A stretch of DNA of 5,332 nucleotides from Flavisolibacter sp. (GTDB lineage Bacteria; Bacteroidota; Bacteroidia; Chitinophagales; Chitinophagaceae). The notes beneath the pieces are model-generated. The model had not been told where the DNA came from, made no database searches, and saw nothing but the letters and a program-made list of their open reading frames with translations. The stretch is from the NCBI GenBank assembly GCA_017745135.1, contig JAGIAB010000236.1, forward strand, positions 1-5,332. Reading direction: 5' to 3'. Of the stretch, positions 1 through 5,332 are shown piece by piece (positions within the stretch are counted from its first letter, which is position 1; every line of letters begins with the position of its first letter). Position numbers and translations under genes: made by a program.

Positions 1-1993
1 GCTGAGTATGGATAGCGCCTTGGTTTCAATAACCTACACGCTGAACGGAGTGCACTATAAACGAGAAGTATTTGCCAGCTATCCTGAACAGGTATTAGTA
101 ATGCGTATTACTGCCAGTAAGCCCGGTAACATAAGCCTGAAAGCGGGCCTAAGTAGTTTGCAACCCTCTGCTGCAACAATGCTGGCCGGGGGCGATATTA
201 TTATGCAGGGAACATCCATGGAGTTATCCAGCGGCTCTTATAGAAACGCTGTTGTTCCTTCCAAAATGAAATGGCAGGCAAGATTGAAAATGATTGCAGA
301 TGGAGGAAGGGTAAGTTATGTAAAAGAAGAAGGAAAAACAGGTGATGTTATTAAACTGGAAAGAGCAAATTCTGTAACCTTTTTATTAGCTGGAGCTACC
401 AACTGGAAAAGTTGGAATGATGTTTCTGCAGATGAAAAAAAGAGATGTGATGATTACATCAACAAAGCCGTAGCATTTAGTTATGCTTCATTAAAAAACC
501 GTCATCTCTCGGATTATATGTCTTTGTTTTCTGCTTGCAGGATTGATCTTGGAACGAACAATGCAGGCATGTTGAACACTACAGATCGAATGGAAAGATT
601 AAGAGCCGGTGGTGAGGACCCATTGTATGTAGCGCAATATTTTCAGTATGGCCGTTATCTTTTATTAGCTGGGGCAAGGGAGGAAACACTAGCCTTCAAC
701 AACCACAATATCTGGTTGAATAATATGGAGGGCCGCTGGCAGGGACGATGGACACTAAACATCAACATTCAGGAATGTTACTGGCCTGTAGAAAGTACCA
801 GTCTTTCTAAGTTGAACGAATCACTTCTTTTATTTACTGAGCAACTGGCGCAAGCAGGAAGGCGAACAGCAAAAGAATTATACAATTGCGGTGGATGGGT
901 AGCTCACCATGGGACAGATATTTGGTTTAACACGGCACCAACAGATAGATATGCCCCGGCTTCTGTATGGCCTATGGCTGGTGCGTGGCTGATGCAGCAA
1001 TTGTATGAGCATTATATTTACGAGCCTGATAAAAAATACCTGGAAAGAATCTATCCTTTGCTAAAAGGTTCTGCTGAATTCTTTTTGGATTACCTCGTTA
1101 CAGATCCTTCTATTGGCTTGTTAGTTACCAATCCTTCTACCAGTCCGGAAAATAATTTTTATGCCGCTGATGGTAAATTAGCTACTACTTCTATGGCAGC
1201 ATCAATGGACAACCAATTGTTGCGAAACTTATTTCGCCATTGCATAGAAGCTACTAAGGTATTGGGCAGGGATGCGGCCTTCCGTAGTAAGCTGGAAGAA
1301 ACGGTAGCCAAATTGCCTCCGCACAAGATTGGACAGTTCGGGCAACTGCAGGAATGGCTCTACGATTTTAAAGAAGGTGATGTTGGACATCGGCATATAT
1401 CGCATTTATTTGCTTCTTACCCGGATGATGACATCACTATACGCAAAACCCCTGCATTAGCAGATGCGGTGAGAGTTGTATTGCAACGCCGTGGTGATAT
1501 TAATATGGGATGGTCTGGCGCCTGGAAAATTAACCAGCATGCAAGACTGGAAGAACCAGAAGCTGCCTATAAAATCTTGATTCCCATGTTGACAGATATT
1601 AGTCTTCATCCACGGGCAGAAGATAGTAAGATAACACCCTCGTTTGAAGGTAACCAGGGCATACAAGGTGTAACAGCAGGCATTGTGGAAATGCTCTTGC
1701 AAAGCCATTCCAGCGAATTATCATTATTACCTGCTTTGCCCATTGCATGGCCTCAAGGTTCTGTAATAGGATTAAGAGGAAGAGGTGGATACATCATTGA
1801 TATACACTGGAAAGAAAAGCAGTTAGCAAATGCTACCCTTCTTTCAAAGTTTACACAAACCTGTAGTTTACGAACAAAAACTCCGGTGAAGATTTTACTG
1901 GACGGCAAAACTGTGTCTGCGCAGCAGAAAGAAAAAAACTTGTATGTGTTCAACATTGTTGCGGGCAAGAAATATCAAATTGTATCTCAGTAA
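1..1993 (+). CDS. GH95 family glycosidase (alpha-L-fucosidase / alpha-L-galactosidase type), 5' partial
   Basis: The frame is already open at base 2 (codons CTG, AGT, then ATG at 8) and the protein begins inside the family's N-terminal beta-sandwich. The ATG at 8 is therefore internal, and roughly 100-150 residues plus any signal peptide lie upstream. Numbering from that ATG, beta-sandwich runs to about 155, an (alpha/alpha)6 barrel covers about 165-575, and a C-terminal beta domain ends at 661. Family motifs seen are WTLNINIQ (N251 and N253, probable counterparts of the Asn pair of Bifidobacterium AfcA), GGWVAHH, NPSTSPEN (E381, likely general acid), GQLQEWL, HRHISHLF (461-468) and RRGDINMGW (D497, likely partner of the catalytic Asn). 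GH95 enzymes invert the anomeric centre and release terminal alpha-L-fucose, or in some members alpha-L-galactose, usually in the periplasm or outside the cell. The MFS gene follows after 12 bases. Family assignment is firm, but the substrate is not settled: the usual QMNYWP segment reads QECYWP here. Confidence 0.93.
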   Translation, partial: LSMDSALVSITYTLNGVHYKREVFASYPEQVLVMRITASKPGNISLKAGLSSLQPSAATMLAGGDIIMQGTSMELSSGSYRNAVVPSKMKWQARLKMIADGGRVSYVKEEGKTGDVIKLERANSVTFLLAGATNWKSWNDVSADEKKRCDDYINKAVAFSYASLKNRHLSDYMSLFSACRIDLGTNNAGMLNTTDRMERLRAGGEDPLYVAQYFQYGRYLLLAGAREETLAFNNHNIWLNNMEGRWQGRWTLNINIQECYWPVESTSLSKLNESLLLFTEQLAQAGRRTAKELYNCGGWVAHHGTDIWFNTAPTDRYAPASVWPMAGAWLMQQLYEHYIYEPDKKYLERIYPLLKGSAEFFLDYLVTDPSIGLLVTNPSTSPENNFYAADGKLATTSMAASMDNQLLRNLFRHCIEATKVLGRDAAFRSKLEETVAKLPPHKIGQFGQLQEWLYDFKEGDVGHRHISHLFASYPDDDITIRKTPALADAVRVVLQRRGDINMGWSGAWKINQHARLEEPEAAYKILIPMLTDISLHPRAEDSKITPSFEGNQGIQGVTAGIVEMLLQSHSSELSLLPALPIAWPQGSVIGLRGRGGYIIDIHWKEKQLANATLLSKFTQTCSLRTKTPVKILLDGKTVSAQQKEKNLYVFNIVAGKKYQIVSQ

Positions 1994-2005
1994 ATCATAA
2001 GCGGT

Positions 2006-3301
2006 ATGCAAGCAAGGTCAATAACTGAAAAGCCTTTAAAGATGCGCTGGGTGATGATCAGCTTTGCATTTCTGGCAACGGTTTTAAATTATATTGACCG
2101 GCTGGCTTTTAATTACCTGGGAGCAGAAGGGGCATTACGGGAGCTTATTCCCAATGATTTATTCGGCTATATTTCCACTGTTTTTTTTGTGGCTTACATG
2201 GTGTCAAATGCTTTTTCTGGCTTTGTGATTGATCGGTTAGGAACTCGTTTGGGTTATGCGCTTTGCATGTGCTTCTGGACTACTGCTTCTTTGCTACATG
2301 CATTGGCACGAATACCGTTGCATTTTGGAATTGCCCGGTTTTTTTTAGGCATTGGCGAAGCTGGTAACTGGCCGGCCGCCATTAAACTAACCGGAGAATG
2401 GTTTCCTTCGGCAGAACGCTCTACGGCATCAGGAATATTCAATAGCGGTGCGGCCATTGGTGCAGTAGTAGCTCCTCCATTAATCGCCTACTTAGGTACC
2501 AACTATGGCTGGCAAACTACTTTTATTGTCATCGGTTGTCTTGGTTACTTGTGGTTAATTGCATTCTGGTTTACCTACTATACACCAAAACAATCTTTGC
2601 AAGACGTAAAATCAAAACATATACCTGTAGGCAAGCTTATAAAAAACCGTTTTGTATTGAGCCTAACCTTGTCCAAAATCTTTATGGACCCCGTTTGGTA
2701 CTTTATTACTTTTTGGATTGGACGTTACTTGGTAGATGTGCATGGATGGGGGCTGGCAAAAATCGGGATCTATGCAATGATACCTTTCATCGCTGCTGAT
2801 GCAGGAAATATTTTAGGTGGCTTGTTCACCCAATTAATTATAAAGAAGGGCATACCGGTATATAAGGCAAGAAAACTTGCCGTTACACTTTTTAGCTTAT
2901 TAACCGCTGGTTCGCTTATTCTGGGTCCGCTCATTATACATACACCAACAGTAGCTCTAATTGTATTGGCAGTTGCTGGCTTTAACCATGCTGCGTATAC
3001 CGCCAACACAATGGCTTTTCCTGCAGACGTTGTGCCTCAAAATGCAATTGCTTCGGTATGGGGACTTGCCAGTGTAGGTGCAGGTTTGGGTGGTGCTGTA
3101 TTCCAATCGGTTTCCGGAGTGACTGTTCAGAATCTTTCAGAATCATACAATTATTCAGTGGCGTATAACAGTGTTTTTATTGGATATGGTGTGTTGGCTT
3201 TATTGGGATTGAGTGTTATACTGTTTCTAATGGGACCATTGCTAAAAGATAAAAACCTGGAGGCTCTTGCGGTACAGGAAATAGGGCATAAAGAACAATA
3301 A
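2006..3301 (+). CDS. MFS transporter, ACS family (hexuronate/galactonate ExuT/DgoT-like)
   Basis: This is a complete 431-residue inner-membrane protein of usual MFS length, with about 12 hydrophobic segments in two halves separated by a polar loop near residues 195-215. The anion:cation symporter signature is clear. NYIDR ends TM1 (D31, R32), motif A is DRLGTR after TM2 (D76-R81), GIGEAGNWPAAIK lies in TM4 (E118), and ERSTASGIFNSG follows. D31 and E118 appear to match the proton-coupling Asp46 and Glu133 of E. coli DgoT, which supports proton-driven uptake of a sugar acid or related sugar. The SKIFMDPVWYF segment that opens the second half resembles ExuT-type members. The start at 2006 lies 12 bases after the glycosidase stop without an obvious Shine-Dalgarno; M13 (base 2042) is an alternative start that would still retain TM1. 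Two eight-base T runs encode Phe-Phe pairs without breaking the frame. Its neighbours DgoD and aldolase favour galactonate or another aldonate as cargo, but substrate cannot be read from sequence alone. Confidence 0.9.
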   Translation: MQARSITEKPLKMRWVMISFAFLATVLNYIDRLAFNYLGAEGALRELIPNDLFGYISTVFFVAYMVSNAFSGFVIDRLGTRLGYALCMCFWTTASLLHALARIPLHFGIARFFLGIGEAGNWPAAIKLTGEWFPSAERSTASGIFNSGAAIGAVVAPPLIAYLGTNYGWQTTFIVIGCLGYLWLIAFWFTYYTPKQSLQDVKSKHIPVGKLIKNRFVLSLTLSKIFMDPVWYFITFWIGRYLVDVHGWGLAKIGIYAMIPFIAADAGNILGGLFTQLIIKKGIPVYKARKLAVTLFSLLTAGSLILGPLIIHTPTVALIVLAVAGFNHAAYTANTMAFPADVVPQNAIASVWGLASVGAGLGGAVFQSVSGVTVQNLSESYNYSVAYNSVFIGYGVLALLGLSVILFLMGPLLKDKNLEALAVQEIGHKEQ

Positions 3302-3336
3302 AGCAACGAAATGATAATTAAACTTTTAAGTTAAGT

Positions 3337-3807
3337 ATGCTAAAAATAAAATTATTACACCCGGAAATTCTGATGGCCTTGGCTAGTAATGGACATGGTG
3401 CTAAGGTGCTGATAGCCGATGGCAACTTTCCCATCACTACTTGCACGCCTAAAGAAGCCAGGAAAGTTTTTTTGAATCTTGCGCCGGGGCTGGTTTCTGT
3501 ACCAGATGTGCTGCGGGTATTAAAAGATTTTATACCCATCGAGTCAGCCACCGTAATGATTCCGAAAGAGGAAACGCCGCAGGTAATTCACAAAGAGTTT
3601 AAAGTAATTATTGGCGAAGACATAACTATGAATAGTTTAAAGCGATTTGAATTTTATGAATTAGCAAAGAGTAGTGATGTTTGTTTGGCCATTGCTACAG
3701 GAGAAGTAAGAAGATTTGCAAACCTGCTTTTGGAAATAGGTGTTATAAAAACAGAAGCAACAGATATTTCGGTAACTGAGAAAACAAATGGACAATGGAA
3801 GCACTAA
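3337..3807 (+). CDS. RbsD/FucU family sugar mutarotase
   Basis: This 156-residue cytoplasmic protein belongs to the RbsD/FucU family. These enzymes interconvert the ring anomers of free ribose or fucose so that the next enzyme receives its preferred form. Features seen are LLHPEIL at the N-terminus, NGHG with H20, IADGNFP with D28, LNLAPGLVSV, RFEFYELA and ATGEVRRFANLLLEIGVI near the C-terminus. H20 and D28 have the same numbers as active-site residues of B. subtilis RbsD. The usual Tyr of the [YF]AN motif is Phe here (F127-A128-N129). Length is slightly above the roughly 140 residues of E. coli FucU because of a polar C-terminal tail from about 143, and this tail overlaps the aldolase start. 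The start at 3337 puts the family N-terminus in place; the 35-base gap before it is AT-rich with no Shine-Dalgarno. Context suggests action on fucose, galactose or a similar hexose. The family call is strong; fucose versus another sugar is inference. Confidence 0.88.
   Translation: MLKIKLLHPEILMALASNGHGAKVLIADGNFPITTCTPKEARKVFLNLAPGLVSVPDVLRVLKDFIPIESATVMIPKEETPQVIHKEFKVIIGEDITMNSLKRFEFYELAKSSDVCLAIATGEVRRFANLLLEIGVIKTEATDISVTEKTNGQWKH
3795..3807 (+). other. 13-base gene overlap, mutarotase stop with aldolase start
   Basis: The aldolase ATG (3795-3797) lies upstream of the mutarotase stop TAA (3805-3807), in a different frame. No ribosome binding site of the AGGAGG type is visible before 3795. 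Ribosomes ending on the mutarotase message could re-initiate here, which would couple production of the two enzymes. The overlap is seen directly; the coupling is inferred. Confidence 0.75.
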
Positions 3808-4418
3808 AACATATTTTGCAACATAAACTCGTTGCCATCATTCGAGGGCCACAGCCTGCAGATGTATTACGTATTGCAGAAGCTCTCTATCGGGGTGGCG
3901 TACGTACATTAGAAGTGACAATGAATTCACCTGGTGCTCTAGATGTTATCAGGCAACTCTCTAAAACAATGCAGGACAAACTTTTGCTGGGCGCAGGCAC
4001 GGTATTAACCCCACAGGAGGTAGAAGCTTGTGTAAAAGCCGGTGCCCGTTTTATCATTTCACCTAACGTGGATACAGAAACGATAAAGATGACCAGGCAA
4101 TTGGGAGCTATCAGTATCCCTGGTGCTTATACAGCAACCGAAATTGTCTTAGCGCATAAAACTGGTGCCGATATTGTCAAAGTTTTTCCTGCAGCGGCCA
4201 ATCCTGCATATATCAAAGACCTCAGGGGACCATTACCGCACATTCGATTAATGCCAACAGGCGGTATAACCATAGAAAATATAGGCGAATTTAAAAAAGC
4301 AGGTGCAGCGGCATATGGCATCGGAAGTGCGCTGGTTGATGCACGGCAAGAAGTAACAGAGGAATATTTATATCAATTGACCGTAAAGGCAAAACAAATG
4401 GTTGAAGCAGTGATCTAA
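3795..4418 (+). CDS. 2-keto-3-deoxy-6-phospho-sugar-acid aldolase (KDPG/KDPGal aldolase)
   Basis: This complete 207-residue class I aldolase is close in length to E. coli Eda (213) and DgoA (205). It forms a TIM barrel and cleaves 2-keto-3-deoxy-6-phosphogluconate or -galactonate to pyruvate and glyceraldehyde 3-phosphate. Motifs are VAIIRG near the N-terminus, LEVTMNSPGA (E40, the likely catalytic Glu), LLGAGTVLTPQEV, FIISPN, IPGAYTATE, DIVKVFPAA (K129, the Schiff-base Lys), MPTGGIT (T155, phosphate loop) and YGIGSAL. The N44-S45-P46 triplet looks like DgoA, whereas the Thr of PTGG looks like Eda, so KDPG versus KDPGal preference is open. ATG 3795 is the only sensible start. It lies 13 bases inside the mutarotase gene in another frame, which suggests translational coupling. 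The dehydratase gene follows after 49 bases. A kinase that would make the phosphorylated substrate is not in the window; dual use with 4-hydroxy-2-oxoglutarate is known in the family and cannot be excluded. Confidence 0.92.
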   Translation: MEALKHILQHKLVAIIRGPQPADVLRIAEALYRGGVRTLEVTMNSPGALDVIRQLSKTMQDKLLLGAGTVLTPQEVEACVKAGARFIISPNVDTETIKMTRQLGAISIPGAYTATEIVLAHKTGADIVKVFPAAANPAYIKDLRGPLPHIRLMPTGGITIENIGEFKKAGAAAYGIGSALVDARQEVTEEYLYQLTVKAKQMVEAVI

Positions 4419-4467
4419 GACGAAAGTTGCACACGTTCGCTATTAATAAAAGTAACAAACCATCAAA

Positions 4468-5332
4468 ATGAAAATAAAAGGGTATGAACTTTTCCAGGTG
4501 CCTCCACGTTGGTTGTTTTTAAAGATAGAAACAGATGAAGGCATTACAGGTTGGGGTGAACCGGTGATAGAGGGCAAAGCAGCCACAGTCAAAACAGCCG
4601 TTGAGGAACTAATGCAAGGACTAATTGGCAAAGACCCTCAAAACATCGAGGACCATTGGAACTTTATGTATCGCTCAGGCTTCTATCGTGGCGGCCCTAT
4701 CTTAATGAGTGCTATTGCGGGTATTGACCAGGCCTTGTGGGATATTAAAGGAAAATTTTACAATACACCTGTCTGCCAATTGTTAGGTGGCAGAGCAAGA
4801 GATGCCATCAAGGTTTATTCATGGATTGGTGGTGACCGTCCGTCTGAAGTAGGTGCTGCTGCTAAAGCAATGATGGAAAAAGGATTCAGGGCCGTAAAGA
4901 TGAATGCTACTGAAGAATTGCAGTTTGTTGATTCGTACGATAAAATTGATGATGCCATTCATCGTATTGCTGCAGTACGCGAAACAGTTGGTTCGCAAGT
5001 GGGTATTGGTATTGACTTTCATGGAAGGGTACACCGTCCCATGGCAAAAATCCTGGCAAAAGAACTGGAGCCATTCCGGCCTATGTTTATTGAAGAACCG
5101 GTACTGCCGGAAAACAATGAAGCACTCAGGGAAATTGCCAGGCATGTTTCCATACCCATCGCAACGGGTGAGCGCATGTTTTCCCGTTGGCATTTCAAAA
5201 ATCTATTAATAGATGGCTATGCTGATATTATTCAGCCTGACCTTTCCCATGCTGGTGGCATTACCGAGTGCAAAAAAATATTCTCCATGGCTGAAGCTTT
5301 TGATGTAGCCGTTGCGCCGCATTGCCCATTAG
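4468..5332 (+). CDS. dgoD: D-galactonate dehydratase, enolase superfamily, 3' partial
   Basis: The frame opens at ATG 4468 and runs off the window after 288 full codons; E. coli DgoD has 382 residues, so about 94 are missing. DgoD removes water from D-galactonate to give 2-keto-3-deoxy-D-galactonate in the cytoplasm, the aldonate step of the De Ley-Doudoroff route. The N-terminal capping domain shows PPRWLFLKIETDEG, GWGEPVIEG, FYRGGPILMSAIAGIDQALW and YSWIGGDRP. In the barrel, D183 and H185 (DFHGR), E209 (IEEP), E235 (GERMFSR) and H285 (APHCPLG) carry the same numbers as the Mg ligands D183/E209/E235 and catalytic H185/H285 of the E. coli enzyme. This implies essentially gap-free colinearity and confirms the start codon. 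The QPDLSHAGGITEC segment also matches. The gene follows the aldolase after 49 bases with an A-rich leader and no Shine-Dalgarno. A related acid sugar (L-fuconate, L-galactonate) is possible but less supported. Confidence 0.94.
   Translation, partial: MKIKGYELFQVPPRWLFLKIETDEGITGWGEPVIEGKAATVKTAVEELMQGLIGKDPQNIEDHWNFMYRSGFYRGGPILMSAIAGIDQALWDIKGKFYNTPVCQLLGGRARDAIKVYSWIGGDRPSEVGAAAKAMMEKGFRAVKMNATEELQFVDSYDKIDDAIHRIAAVRETVGSQVGIGIDFHGRVHRPMAKILAKELEPFRPMFIEEPVLPENNEALREIARHVSIPIATGERMFSRWHFKNLLIDGYADIIQPDLSHAGGITECKKIFSMAEAFDVAVAPHCPL

Noticed and set aside
8..10. ATG at base 8 as the true start of the glycosidase
   Set aside because: The frame is open upstream of it and the family N-terminal domain begins well before this residue, so it is an internal Met.
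1457..1968. Minus-strand open frames under the 3' end of the glycosidase gene
   Set aside because: They sit opposite well-conserved GH95 sequence, have Cys- and Phe-rich unnatural composition, and show no family motif.
3321..3332. Short palindrome AACTT-TT-AAGTT before the mutarotase gene
   Set aside because: Five-base AT-rich arms are expected by chance. It is not stable enough for a terminator and matches no operator I know.
4421..4439. Inverted CGAA...TTCG in the aldolase-dehydratase gap
   Set aside because: Four-base arms with an 11-base loop and no following T run, so no credible terminator or regulatory hairpin.
4819..5193. 124-residue minus-strand open frame, with a 101-residue plus-strand frame at 4904-5209
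   Set aside because: Both lie inside the dgoD coding region, whose catalytic residues match E. coli numbering exactly. Neither shows a recognisable motif; they are shadows.
5330..5332. TAG at the very end of the window as a stop for dgoD
   Set aside because: It is out of frame: the dgoD codons there are CCA, TTA and then a single G, so the gene continues past the window.
1..5332. Search for tRNA, rRNA, CRISPR repeats, insertion sequence ends and Bacteroidota promoters (TTTG / TAnnTTTG)
   Set aside because: No repeat array, terminal inverted repeats or RNA gene was seen. The short gaps between genes hold no convincing -33/-7 pair, and almost all bases are coding.

Overview
This window is one co-directional block of five plus-strand genes for carbohydrate use. 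Both end genes are cut by the window edges. The best guess for the organism is a Bacteroidota bacterium, possibly of the Chitinophagaceae type. The reasons are the moderately AT-rich coding sequence, the lack of convincing Shine-Dalgarno motifs before any start, the very tight spacing, and a GH95 glycosidase next to a sugar-acid pathway. This assignment is inference, since there is no rRNA or other marker gene in the window.

Layout: (1) 1-1993 is the 3' part of a family GH95 glycosidase (alpha-L-fucosidase or alpha-L-galactosidase type). It lacks its N-terminus, including any signal peptide. (2) 2006-3301 is an MFS transporter of the anion:cation symporter (ExuT/DgoT-like) family. (3) 3337-3807 is an RbsD/FucU-family sugar mutarotase. 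(4) 3795-4418 is a class I KDPG/KDPGal aldolase, overlapping the mutarotase gene by 13 bases. (5) 4468-5332 is the first 288 codons of a D-galactonate dehydratase (DgoD). Its catalytic and metal-binding residues fall at exactly the residue numbers of the E. coli enzyme. The gaps between genes are 12, 35, -13 and 49 bases, with no visible terminator or internal promoter, so a single transcript is likely.

How the genes may work together: the glycosidase would release a terminal galacto-configured sugar (L-fucose or L-galactose). The mutarotase would equilibrate anomers of a free sugar, and the MFS protein would import a sugar or sugar acid. The dehydratase and aldolase are steps of a De Ley-Doudoroff-like route, in which an aldonate becomes a 2-keto-3-deoxy acid, is phosphorylated, and is cleaved to pyruvate plus a triose phosphate. 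The sugar dehydrogenase, the lactonase and the 2-keto-3-deoxy sugar-acid kinase are not in the window. There is a stereochemical puzzle: GH95 and FucU point to L-sugars, while DgoD and the aldolase point to D-galactonate.

I see no mobile element, CRISPR array, RNA gene or clearly new system. The region looks like an ordinary catabolic operon, with a few residue-level oddities listed in the findings.
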